Below are positions 49,161-57,641 of a DNA stretch of 64,000 nucleotides, in pieces. The notes under the pieces were generated by a model. The model saw only the letters and a list, made by a program, of their open reading frames with translations. It made no database searches and had not been told where the DNA came from. Source of the DNA: CALFMR01 sp035550595 (GTDB taxonomy: Bacteria > Acidobacteriota > Vicinamibacteria > Vicinamibacterales > SCN-69-37); the NCBI GenBank assembly GCA_035550595.1, contig DASZOV010000140.1:1-64000 (forward strand), read 5' to 3'. How positions within the stretch are numbered: position 1 is the stretch's first letter; each line of letters opens with the position of its first letter. A program made the position numbers and the translations under genes.

Positions 49161-49195
49161 GTGAAGCCCCGGGCCTTCAGGCTCGGGGGCTTCAC
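49161..49195. repeat. Module E hairpin
   Basis: GTGAAGCCCCGGGCC, loop TTCA (49176-49179), GGCTCGGGGGCTTCAC: a 15-base-pair stem with one mismatch and one bulge. It shares CCTTCAGGCTCGGGGG with the hairpin at 20748-20777. It could limit readthrough between convergent moaA and the decarboxylase gene, but no T-run follows. Confidence 0.6.
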
Positions 49196-49221
49196 GCGCT
49201 TCATCCTCACTATGCGCGCGC

Positions 49222-49310
49222 GTCATCTTCTTCGCAGGGCGTTGGGGCCCCACCCCCAACGCTACGGCGCTTCGGCACCCTCACTGCGTTTGGGGCCTCG
49301 CGGTGTCAGC
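49222..49310. repeat. Single 83-base module C copy
   Basis: Bounded by GTCATC at 49222 and a changed GTCAGC at 49305, exactly 83 bases apart as at 35486-35569. It holds GCGTTGGGG-CCCCAC-CCCCAACGC. The gap 49076-49340 therefore contains A, B, E and C in order and no gene. Confidence 0.75.
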
Positions 49311-49340
49311 TTTGTTTGGTTCTGCCCCTGTCCCCTGCCT

Positions 49341-50702
49341 TCATCTCTTCGCAATCCGAATCATCGCGTCCGCGCTCCGCTCCACGTCCTCATCCGTCGT
49401 CGCCCAGGAGCTCACGCTGATTCGCATCGCGGTCCGTCCTTGCCACACGGTGACGCCGCACCAGCACGTGCCGTCGGCCTGGACGCGCTCGATGACATCG
49501 CGGGTACGCGTGTCGTCGCCGAAGCTGACGAGCACCTGGTTGAGCGCGACGTCGTTCAGGATCGCGAAGCCGGCCGCCGAGAGTCGCTCGGCGAAGCGAC
49601 GCGCCTGGCCGCAGTTGCGGTCGACGATCTCGGCGATCCCCGCGCGGCCCAGCGTGCGGAGCGCGGCCCAGACCTCCACGCCGCGTGCGCGGCGTGACAG
49701 CTCGGGCGTGAAGTCGCTGGGATTGCGCACGCCGTCGCCCGACGGCAAGTACTCCGCGGTGATGGCCATCGCGGCGCGCAGTGCGTCAGGCTCGCGCACG
49801 AAGGCGAGTCCGCTGTCATAGGGCACGTTGAGCCACTTGTGCGCGTCGGTCGCCCACGAGTCGGCACGCTCGACGCCGGCGACGAGTGCACGCCGCGAGG
49901 CGGCTGCCTTCGCCCACAGTCCGAACGCGCCATCGACATGCACCCACGCGCCGGCGTCGCGCGCGGCCGGCACGATCGCGTCGAACGAATCGCACGCGCC
50001 CGTGTTCACGTTGCCCGCCTGCAGACAGAGAATCGTCGGCCCCTCGATCGGCGGCACCGCGTCGGCGCGCATGCGTCCCTGTCCGTCCACCGGCACGCGA
50101 ACGACGCGCGAGCGGCCGAGACCGAGGAGGCCGAGCGACTTGAAGAGCGTGGGGTGGGCCTCGGCGCCGACGAGTACCGTGATGGGCGGCGCACCGAACA
50201 GACCGTCGGCCTCGACGTTCCACCCCGCGCGCGCGAGCACGGCATGCCGCGCGGCCGCCAGCGCCGTGAAGTTCGCCATCGTCGCGCCGGTGACGAAGCC
50301 GGCGCCCGTGCCGGCCGGCAGATCGAACAGGTCGACGAGCCAGCCGAGTGCGACGCGCTCGAGCATGGACACGCCCGGCGTCGGCGCGTGCAGGCCGGCG
50401 TTCTGATCCCACGCGCCGGCGAGCCAGTTCGCCGCGAGCGCCGCGGGCAGCACGCCGCCGATGACGAACCCGAAGAAGCGCGGCCCCGCGGTCGCGAGTG
50501 TGGCCGGCGACACGATGCGATCCAGTTCGGCGAGCACGTCGCGGTCGTTCGACTGGCCCTCCGGCAACGCGCGGTCGAGCGTCCCGAGCACGTCGATGGC
50601 CGCCGCGTCTGGCGCGACGCGCCGCTCGTCGAGACCGCCGAGATACTCACACGCGCGCCGAGCCGCGTCCTCGAGCAGCGCGCGCGATTCTGCGTTGTCC
50701 AT
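49341..50702 (-). CDS. Pyridoxal-dependent decarboxylase family protein
   Basis: A group II decarboxylase-like PLP enzyme of 453 residues. The cofactor lysine is in ATDAHKWLNVPYDSG (about 288), with AWVHVDGAFGLWA before it and FVTGATMANFTALAAAR (about 140) as the cofactor phosphate region. Relatives decarboxylate aromatic amino acids or glutamate; some act as aldolases or deaminases, so the substrate is open. ATGs at 50711 and 50702 both lack a ribosome-binding site. CAGAAT seven bases before 50702 hints at a leaderless start. Confidence 0.88.
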   Translation of the reverse strand: MDNAESRALLEDAARRACEYLGGLDERRVAPDAAAIDVLGTLDRALPEGQSNDRDVLAELDRIVSPATLATAGPRFFGFVIGGVLPAALAANWLAGAWDQNAGLHAPTPGVSMLERVALGWLVDLFDLPAGTGAGFVTGATMANFTALAAARHAVLARAGWNVEADGLFGAPPITVLVGAEAHPTLFKSLGLLGLGRSRVVRVPVDGQGRMRADAVPPIEGPTILCLQAGNVNTGACDSFDAIVPAARDAGAWVHVDGAFGLWAKAAASRRALVAGVERADSWATDAHKWLNVPYDSGLAFVREPDALRAAMAITAEYLPSGDGVRNPSDFTPELSRRARGVEVWAALRTLGRAGIAEIVDRNCGQARRFAERLSAAGFAILNDVALNQVLVSFGDDTRTRDVIERVQADGTCWCGVTVWQGRTAMRISVSSWATTDEDVERSADAMIRIAKR

Positions 50703-50732
50703 GACGGGCATTCTGGCAGAAGTGCGAGCTGG

Positions 50733-50760
50733 ACTCGCGCGAAGGCGCGAGGACGCGAGA
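50733..50760. repeat. Module B copy without module A
   Basis: CTCGCGCGAAGGCGCGAGGACGCGAG in the 62-base gap between the decarboxylase start and the permease stop. It is antisense to both minus-strand genes, the exception to the usual orientation. Confidence 0.55.
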
Positions 50761-50764
50761 CCAA

Positions 50765-53206
50765 CTACTCGGCGTTGAGCGCGGACCGAGGATCGATGGT
50801 TGCCGCACGCCACGCCGGCACGAGACACGCCGCAACCGCGACCACGACCAGCAGAAGCGGCGCCATCGTGAACGCCACGACGTCGAGCGGTGCGACGCCG
50901 AACAGGACGTTGGCCATCGCGTGCATCGTGAACGCCGCGACCGTCACGCCGATCACGAGTCCAATGGCCGTCACGCCCAGGCCCTCGCGCAGCACCATGG
51001 CCACGAGCTCGCCGCGCGTGGCGCCGAGGGCGGCGCGCACGCCGATCTCGCGCCGGCGTTGCGCGACCGAGTACGACAGCACGCCGTACAGCCCGGTCGC
51101 AGCGAGCGTCAGCGCGAGTCCAGCGAACACCGCCAATACCAGCGTCGTCAATCGCGGTTCTGACACCGAGGCCGATATCTTCGATCCGAGCGGCCCGAGA
51201 TGATCGAGGGTCGCTCCTGGATCGATCTGTTGGACGATCCGCCGCAGGAGCCGCGCCGTGCTCGACGAGTCGCCGCTGGTCTTCACGATGAGCGTCGCAT
51301 CGCGCATCGTCGTCGCGGCATCTCGCAACGTGTAGATTTGCGGCTGCGGCGACGCGTCGAGGTCCGCCGGTAGCACGTCCGCTACGACACCTACGACTTC
51401 GACGACGCGATCGTCCTCACCAAAGAGACCGGTGAACGTGCGGCCAACGGCGACCTTGCCGTCGGCGAAATACTTCTTCGCGAAGCTCGCGTTCACGAGC
51501 ATCGGAGCGATGGAAGCTCCCTCATCCGCCTCGCGAAAGAACCGGCCCTCCAGGATCCGCATGCCGAGCGCTTCGGCGTATCCGGGCGTGATGACGGCGC
51601 GGTACGCGTGCGCGATGACGGGCCGTCCATCGGCGGTCGTGACGCCTGGCAGCTCGAAACCGACGCTGACGATCATGTTGCCGAACGGCGCCATGCTGCC
51701 GGCTCCGGCGGCATGCACCCCGGGAACGTCTCGAAGACGCTCGAGCACGGAGGCCGTCAACCGAGACGTGTCGGACGCTCTCGACGCCATCACGTCGGCC
51801 GTCAGCACGTTCGTCGCGTCGTAGCCGGGATCGACTCGCGTCAAGTTCACGAAACTCCGCGCGAGCAGCGTCGTTCCAACGAGCAGGACCACCGCGAGGG
51901 CCGCTTCGACAACGAGGAGCAGGCGGCGGGCGCCGGTATCGTGTGTGCTCACGGTTCGGCCGCCGGATCCGATCGTCGTGGACAGATCGAGTTGCGAGCA
52001 TCGGACCGCCGGCATCACCCCAGCACACGCGCCGACGCTGACGCAGGCAAGCGCCGCGACGACCAGAACCCGCCCATCGAAGTGAATCGCGTCGAGCCGC
52101 GGGAAGTTCGAGGGCGCGATGAACGGCAGCGCCGCGATCGCTGCCCATCCGATGAAAAGCCCCAAGCCGCCGCCGACGAGCGACACGACGAGGCTCTCGG
52201 TCAGGAGTTGGCGGACGATGCGCCTCGGGCCCGCGCCGAGCGCCGTCCGGACGAGCAGTTCCCGTGCGCGCCCCGTGCTGCGGAGAAGAAAGAGGTTCGC
52301 GACGTTCGCGCACACGATCAGCAACACGAGACAGACGGCCGCAGCCAGGACCAGCAGCGCCGATCGGATGCGCGTCGTCATCTCGCCGGCCAGGGCGCGG
52401 ACATGCACGTCGACAGGCCCACCGGCGCCGAAAATCACGTTCGCCGTGCCCGGGCGCTCGACAGCGCGTGCGACCGAAGTGCCCTCGGTCTCGGCCTGAA
52501 CGACCGTCACACCATCTTTGAGCCGTCCGATGGCGTCGACGATGTCGACGTCGTCCTCGCTCGGCACGGCCATAGGGATGTAGAACGAAACGGGATGGCG
52601 CTCGTCGGACGGGCGGTCGGCTTCGGGCCCCGGAAACGCGAAGCCGGGAGGCGCGATGCCCACGACACGATAGTTCTCGCCATCGATGGCGAGGCGTTTG
52701 TCGAGAACTGGAGCACCGCCGAAACGCGCGCGCCACGTCGCATCGGTCAAGACGACGACTCGCGCTGCTCCCTTCTCACTATCCGCTGCGTCGAAAAAGC
52801 GGCCGTGCGCCGGTGCGACTCTCAGCACCGAAAAAAGCGAGGGCGTCGCGCGGACGCCGCGAAGCCGCTCGACGGGTCCTGCGTTCGCGACGGTGTACAT
52901 GCCGACGTCGAACGCGCCGAGGCCATCGAGCGTCGCCGATGAGCGCTGCCAGCGCTGGTACGTGAGGTTGGTCAGAAGCGGCTCGTCGACCAGCGCCTGC
53001 GCGCCGCGGTGCACTTCCCACAGCCGGACCAGCCGGTCTGGTTGTTGATACGGCAGCGGTTGGATCAAGACGCCGTACACCACCGAGAAGACAGCCGACA
53101 CACCGCCGACGCCCAAGGCAATCGTGACGAGCACCGCCGCAGCGAACCCACGATGGCGCGCCAGCAGCCGAAGAGTGTGCACGACGTCACGCCAGAGTCC
53201 GCTCAC
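50765..53206 (-). CDS. Orphan duplicated FtsX/MacB-type ABC permease (acidobacterial ADOP type)
   Basis: The 813-residue product has one membrane helix at about 20-40, a periplasmic MacB_PCD domain (about 50-235), three FtsX helices (about 285-400), then a second helix/periplasmic/FtsX set, so the fold is duplicated in one chain. NVANLFLLRSTGRARELLVR and REIGVRAALGATRGELVAM are the FtsX signatures of the two halves. There is no ATPase gene beside it, as is typical of the family named acidobacterial duplicated orphan permease. The substrate is unknown. The start is GTG at 53206 with GGGGAG upstream. Confidence 0.9.
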   Translation of the reverse strand: MSGLWRDVVHTLRLLARHRGFAAAVLVTIALGVGGVSAVFSVVYGVLIQPLPYQQPDRLVRLWEVHRGAQALVDEPLLTNLTYQRWQRSSATLDGLGAFDVGMYTVANAGPVERLRGVRATPSLFSVLRVAPAHGRFFDAADSEKGAARVVVLTDATWRARFGGAPVLDKRLAIDGENYRVVGIAPPGFAFPGPEADRPSDERHPVSFYIPMAVPSEDDVDIVDAIGRLKDGVTVVQAETEGTSVARAVERPGTANVIFGAGGPVDVHVRALAGEMTTRIRSALLVLAAAVCLVLLIVCANVANLFLLRSTGRARELLVRTALGAGPRRIVRQLLTESLVVSLVGGGLGLFIGWAAIAALPFIAPSNFPRLDAIHFDGRVLVVAALACVSVGACAGVMPAVRCSQLDLSTTIGSGGRTVSTHDTGARRLLLVVEAALAVVLLVGTTLLARSFVNLTRVDPGYDATNVLTADVMASRASDTSRLTASVLERLRDVPGVHAAGAGSMAPFGNMIVSVGFELPGVTTADGRPVIAHAYRAVITPGYAEALGMRILEGRFFREADEGASIAPMLVNASFAKKYFADGKVAVGRTFTGLFGEDDRVVEVVGVVADVLPADLDASPQPQIYTLRDAATTMRDATLIVKTSGDSSSTARLLRRIVQQIDPGATLDHLGPLGSKISASVSEPRLTTLVLAVFAGLALTLAATGLYGVLSYSVAQRRREIGVRAALGATRGELVAMVLREGLGVTAIGLVIGVTVAAFTMHAMANVLFGVAPLDVVAFTMAPLLLVVVAVAACLVPAWRAATIDPRSALNAE

Positions 53207-53218
53207 GGTTCGCTCCCC

Positions 53219-53308
53219 GTTTCGCGCCTTCGCGTGTCAGCTTCTTTGCAGTGGCGCGGGGCGGTATCAATATTTTCTTTAACTTCTGGCTTCGAACTTC
53301 TAACTTCT
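53219..53308. repeat. Modules B, C (fragment) and A after the beta-barrel gene
   Basis: On the minus strand module A begins about two bases after the stop of the beta-barrel gene (AAGTTAGAAGTTCGAAGCC). A roughly 30-base C fragment bearing GTCAGC (53235-53240) and a TTTGCAGT stretch follows, then a short B (ACGCGAAGGCGCGAA) running to within 15 bases of the next start codon. Confidence 0.65.
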
Positions 53309-54160
53309 TCAGAATCTCACCCGCAGCCCACCGCCGATTCGCGCGCCGCCGGTCGCGAGACGCAGGCGCGCGCCGAGAGGCGTGTCGACGTCCGCTGACG
53401 CGTGCGTGTAGCGCGCATCGAATCCCACGCCGAAATGTGGACGGAGATAGACGGAGACGTCCGCACCGGCCGCGATGCCGACCGTCGAGGTCGATGCGGC
53501 CGCGAGCGTCGCATGATCGAACTCGATTGTGTCGAACGGATAGGTGTCGGTGTACGAATAGTCGGAGACGAGATCCTGTCGGACGCGCACGACGGCCGGT
53601 CCCGCGAAGAGGCGCAGTACGACTCGACGGTTGAGCGGCACCAGCCAGGCCGCGTCGATCTCGACCGTTGTCTCCGTGTGCGTGGCATTGGGCGATGCGC
53701 CGGTGACGTGTCGCGGCTGGTCGAAGAAGAACGGATGCGGGACGTCGATCGACATCGTCGCGCTTTCGCTCGTCGAGTACCGCGAGAACGCGGCACCGAG
53801 CCACAGTCCGTGCCACACGCGTAGTCCGCCGCTCACCTGCGGCACCGTGCGGCTCTTCGCGCGATAAGTCGCCGAGACGCGACCGGTTTCCTCGTAGGCC
53901 GGGAACGTGTCCGTCTCGGTTGCGTCACTCGGCGCGGCCTGCCAGGCCGCGTCAACGGCGAGAAACACGTTCGACGGCATGTCGCGTCGTCGTCGAAGGT
54001 CGACGCGCGTGAGTTGACGCGGCGTGTTGGTCGCCGCTTGCGGCGACGACCGCTGCGGCACGCCGGCCGCCTCTCCCGCCGGTGCCGCGTAGGCCGCGCC
54101 GGCGCACGCCATGAATCCGACCATGACCAGCGCGGCCGTCGGCCGCCAGACTCCAGTCAT
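53309..54160 (-). CDS. Secreted or outer-membrane beta-barrel-like protein, function unknown
   Basis: The 283-residue product has a signal peptide (about 1-25, ending AAYAAPA). From residue 65 it consists of alternating beta-like segments rich in aromatic residues and ends in GGGLRVRF with a terminal Phe, a mark of outer-membrane barrels. I do not recognise a family. GAGGAG eight bases before the ATG at 54160 supports the start. It follows the M4 peptidase gene after 71 bases in the same direction. Confidence 0.7.
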   Translation of the reverse strand: MTGVWRPTAALVMVGFMACAGAAYAAPAGEAAGVPQRSSPQAATNTPRQLTRVDLRRRRDMPSNVFLAVDAAWQAAPSDATETDTFPAYEETGRVSATYRAKSRTVPQVSGGLRVWHGLWLGAAFSRYSTSESATMSIDVPHPFFFDQPRHVTGASPNATHTETTVEIDAAWLVPLNRRVVLRLFAGPAVVRVRQDLVSDYSYTDTYPFDTIEFDHATLAAASTSTVGIAAGADVSVYLRPHFGVGFDARYTHASADVDTPLGARLRLATGGARIGGGLRVRF

Positions 54161-54231
54161 TCAACGTCTCCTCGATCCTCGTTGGTTTCGAATCCGCGCG
54201 ACGCGGCGAAGGCCTTCACGGGCCGTGTGCA

Positions 54232-56112
54232 TCAGCTCTGGGCCGGCTGAAGCAACCCGACGGCAATCATGGCGCCTGCAATCGCGTTCGCGGCGGGACT
54301 GCTGGCGCCATAGAGATCGACGGCTGCCTGATAGACGGCGTAGGCCGCCGTCGACTCGTCCGCGTTGTTGGGCATGAGCTCGGTCATCGCGCGGAAGAAC
54401 GCGCGCTCGATCTGGTCGCGGTGCTCGGAGCCGACGCCGGTGGTTCTCAGTCCAGACGTCGCGTCGGTCCCACCCTCGACAGCCAGATAGAACGCATGAC
54501 TCAGCACCGTCGAGTTCGCGTGCGCGCCGCCATTGTCCGCGCCGGTCGTGAAGAGCGACACCTGCGTCGTCCCCCCGATGAACGCCACGGGCGTCATGTA
54601 CACGACCGTCGGATTCGAGGCCGGCCCGGCGACGATGGTCATCGCATAGGCGAGCTGACGGCTGCGGTGATCGGGATACGGCACGCCGCCATCGTCGGTC
54701 GGAATCGCAAAGGCCGCCGGATCCTGCAGCGATCGCACGCCGGCCAGCCCGTTGACGTCTTCGCCGACGGTGTAGTCACTCTCGAGTGGCCCGGCGCCCG
54801 GCGGCTCGAAGAAGAACTCGATGCTCGTGCCGAAGATATCGGAGAACGCTTCGTTGATCGTGGCCGGGTCGTTCGTGCCCAGCACGTATCGGCCCTGATC
54901 GCACCAGAACGGCATCTGCCGTCCGTTGGCGTCGATGAGCACGGTCGAGTCGCACGCGAACGACTCGCCCTGATAGGTGAACGTCGTCGGGCCGACGCCC
55001 GCCTGATAGATGGCGTCTTCGAATCCCTGCCCTGTCCGATGCGTCAGCGCGAACTCGGTGACGCCGTGCATGAGCTCGTGTCCGACGATGTCGAGCGCCG
55101 TCATCGGCACGCCGCCGGACGTGTCGCCGAACACCATGACGCCGTGCCCGCCGGGCCCGAACGGCGGAGGCGCGAAGAAGGCGTTGTCCTTGACGTGCCG
55201 ATCGATGACGGCCGCGACGGGACCAGCGGCGTTGTCGAGGCCGACCCAGTGATGCTGCTTGTAGAAGTAATCGATCGTCCACCCGGTGTTGACGTGCGCG
55301 TCGACGATGCGTCCGTCGGTCCAGGTGTTGTCGGCGTCCGTGTCGTAATCGCTGTCGCCCGCGACGCCGTCATTCTCCAGGCGATCGGCCGTGGCGTCAT
55401 CGCTCCGCGTATCGAACGTGCGGATGACTGACGGTCGCAGATGGTCTTCGGTCCGATACGTGCCGCCCACGAGCGTCGTGCTGATCTTCTTGCGGTCGCC
55501 GAGCACGCCCGTGCCCGTGCCGATCTCGCGACGCCACGCCGATCCCGTGTGCAGAATCTGCCCGGTCGTCGCGTCCACGTCGTCGATCGTCCCGCCGCGC
55601 AGGACGACGCGATACGCGAGCACGCCGCGACCGGTCACGCCGGGCAGAATGACGAGTGACGGCGCGCGGCCGGCCATGGGCGTCGTTCCAGCGGCCGCTG
55701 CCGCGAGTCGCGCCGCATCGTCCGGCGTCAGCGCGGGCGTGACGTCCACGTCGATATCGCGATAGAGCGTGCCGAACATCGCGACGGGCAGGGTTCCCTG
55801 GACTTCCATCGTCACCGAGCCGCCGGCCACCGGCACGCCGCGGAAGGACTGCGTCATCGTCCGAATCTGCCGTCCTGGCACGCTCGTGTCATCGTGCACG
55901 TCGGCGATCGTCAGCGTCCGCGCCGCCAGCATCTGGTCGACGACGATGAGCGAGCGGCGGACGTCAACGAGCGAACGGGTGGCAATCGACAGACGGCCGT
56001 TCGATGCGGACGCTGGCGGACTGGCCGAGGGAGTTTGAGCGACGAGTCGAGAGCCTGAGGAACCGACGAAGACAATCGTTCCTGCCGTCACGAGACATAC
56101 GAGCCACCGCAT
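54232..56112 (-). CDS. Secreted M4-family (thermolysin-like) metallopeptidase
   Basis: Zinc endopeptidase of 626 residues with a signal peptide (about 1-26), an FTP/PepSY-type propeptide (about 35-190) and the catalytic domain. The zinc site is HELMH (about 344) with third ligand Glu in NEAFSDIFG (about 420). The catalytic His is in NGGAHANSTVLSHAFYLA (about 529). GGAGGT eight bases before the ATG at 56112 decides the start; an in-frame ATG at 56241 is too far out. Expected to be exported and self-processed. Confidence 0.94.
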   Translation of the reverse strand: MRWLVCLVTAGTIVFVGSSGSRLVAQTPSASPPASASNGRLSIATRSLVDVRRSLIVVDQMLAARTLTIADVHDDTSVPGRQIRTMTQSFRGVPVAGGSVTMEVQGTLPVAMFGTLYRDIDVDVTPALTPDDAARLAAAAAGTTPMAGRAPSLVILPGVTGRGVLAYRVVLRGGTIDDVDATTGQILHTGSAWRREIGTGTGVLGDRKKISTTLVGGTYRTEDHLRPSVIRTFDTRSDDATADRLENDGVAGDSDYDTDADNTWTDGRIVDAHVNTGWTIDYFYKQHHWVGLDNAAGPVAAVIDRHVKDNAFFAPPPFGPGGHGVMVFGDTSGGVPMTALDIVGHELMHGVTEFALTHRTGQGFEDAIYQAGVGPTTFTYQGESFACDSTVLIDANGRQMPFWCDQGRYVLGTNDPATINEAFSDIFGTSIEFFFEPPGAGPLESDYTVGEDVNGLAGVRSLQDPAAFAIPTDDGGVPYPDHRSRQLAYAMTIVAGPASNPTVVYMTPVAFIGGTTQVSLFTTGADNGGAHANSTVLSHAFYLAVEGGTDATSGLRTTGVGSEHRDQIERAFFRAMTELMPNNADESTAAYAVYQAAVDLYGASSPAANAIAGAMIAVGLLQPAQS

Positions 56113-56234
56113 CCGCGTGGACCTCCATCCCGCAAATCGTGCCCCGGGTTGAAACGAACGGCGCGGATCATACACCGGCTTTGCTCTTTCGCTATGCTGG
56201 ATGCACAGGCACGCGCCCGCGCCGCTGCTGTCGT

Positions 56235-57464
56235 ATGTCACACGCCGCCACTCGCACCTCGATCGCCGTTCTCGTCGCCATTGCCGCCTCGCATCTCGTC
56301 AATGACATGCTGCAGTCGCTGCTGCCGGCGATCTACCCCATGCTCAAGACGGGGTTCCATCTGGATTTCTGGCAGGTTGGGCTCATCACGCTCTGCAACC
56401 AGTTGACGGCATCGCTGCTGCAGCCGCTCGTCGGGCTCTACACGGACCGGCATCCGCAGCCGTACTCGCTCGCGGTCGGCATGAGCTTCACCCTGACGGG
56501 TCTCGTCTTGCTCGCGACGGTCACGCGGTTTCCGCTGCTGCTCCTGGCGGCGGCGCTCGTGGGGATGGGATCGTCGGTGTTCCACCCCGAGTCGTCGCGC
56601 ATCGCGCGCGCGGCGTCGGGCGGACGGCACGGGTTCGCGCAGTCACTCTTCCAGACGGGCGGCAACGCGGGCGCGTCGCTCGGCCCCCTGCTGGCGGCGT
56701 TCATCGTCGTGCCGTACGGCCGCGGGAGCGTGGCATGGTTCACGATTGCCGCGTTCATCGGCATCGTGCTCCTCTGGAACGTCGGCCGATGGTACAAACG
56801 ATCGGGCGCCGCCGACCGGCCGCACTCCGGCACACGCGCGCATCACGCAGCGTTGTCGATCGGCCAGGTCCGGCTCGCCTTCGTCGTGCTGGTCGTGCTC
56901 GTGTTCTCGAAGTACATCTACCTGACGAGCCTCACGAGCTACTACACGTTCTTCTTGATCCACCGCTTCGGCGTCAGCGTGCAGAGCGCGCAGATCCACC
57001 TGTTCGCGTTTCTCGGCGCAGTCGCGGTCGGCACGTTCGCCGGCGGGCCGATTGGCGACCGCATCGGACGCAAGGCGGTGATCTGGTTCTCGATTCTTGG
57101 CGTCCTGCCGTTCACGCTGGCGCTGCCGCACGCGAATCTCTTCTGGACGACGATCCTGAGCATCGTCATCGGACTCGTGCTTTCGTCGGCGTTCTCGGCA
57201 ATCCTCGTCTACGCGCAGGATCTCTTGCCGGGCCGCGTCGGACTCGTCGCCGGACTCTTCTTCGGCCTCGCCTTCGGCATCGGCGGCATCGGCGCCGCCG
57301 CGCTCGGCAAGCTCGCCGACGTGACGGGCATGGACTTCATCTATCAGGTCTGCGCTTACCTGCCGGCCCTCGGCCTGCTGACGGCTCTGCTGCCGAACAT
57401 CAAGCACGATTCGAGCACGGACAAGGAACCGGCGGCGTTGATCGGAGGGCTGGAAGAGGCCTGA
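56235..57464 (+). CDS. MFS transporter, fosmidomycin-resistance (Fsr) type
   Basis: A 12-helix major facilitator of 409 residues. The start SIAVLVAIAASHLVNDMLQSLLPAIYP and the stretch GMGSSVFHPESSRIARAASGG are typical of the Fsr subgroup. MFS loop signatures are LYTDRHPQPYSL and GPIGDRIGRKAV. Fsr proteins export fosmidomycin and related compounds; the native substrate here is unknown. The ATG at 56235 lacks a clear ribosome-binding site. It is divergent from the M4 gene. Confidence 0.88.
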   Translation: MSHAATRTSIAVLVAIAASHLVNDMLQSLLPAIYPMLKTGFHLDFWQVGLITLCNQLTASLLQPLVGLYTDRHPQPYSLAVGMSFTLTGLVLLATVTRFPLLLLAAALVGMGSSVFHPESSRIARAASGGRHGFAQSLFQTGGNAGASLGPLLAAFIVVPYGRGSVAWFTIAAFIGIVLLWNVGRWYKRSGAADRPHSGTRAHHAALSIGQVRLAFVVLVVLVFSKYIYLTSLTSYYTFFLIHRFGVSVQSAQIHLFAFLGAVAVGTFAGGPIGDRIGRKAVIWFSILGVLPFTLALPHANLFWTTILSIVIGLVLSSAFSAILVYAQDLLPGRVGLVAGLFFGLAFGIGGIGAAALGKLADVTGMDFIYQVCAYLPALGLLTALLPNIKHDSSTDKEPAALIGGLEEA

Positions 57465-57481
57465 CGCTGCTGCCACCGCTC

Positions 57482-57641
57482 ATGTCAACTTCGAACTTCG
57501 AACTTTGAACTTCGAACGGATGAGACGCCTTCGGCGCATCTGTTCAATTTCGAACACGATCGCCGAGCGAGAGCGCACGGCTCGTTTCTAAGTTCGCAGT
57601 TCGACGTTCGTAGTTGACGTTTTCCGCCGCGAAGCGGCGGC
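57482..57641. repeat. Two module D copies, one for each convergent gene, plus a hairpin
   Basis: The first D (57484-57540) is sense to the MFS gene: GTCAACTTCGAACTTCGAAC, then GAGACGCCTTCGGCGC. The second (57588-57618) is sense to ppc on the minus strand: GTCAACTACGAACGTCGAAC. Next to the ppc stop a perfect hairpin CCGCCGC-GAA-GCGGCGG spans 57624-57640. The 177-base gap holds no gene. Confidence 0.75.

Noticed and set aside
54232..56241. Start of the M4 peptidase at 56241
   Set aside because: It would place 43 non-signal residues before an evident signal peptide; GGAGGT supports 56112.
57624..57640. Rho-independent terminator of ppc
   Set aside because: The perfect CCGCCGC/GCGGCGG stem is followed on the minus strand by AAAAC, not a T-run, so it is recorded only as a hairpin.
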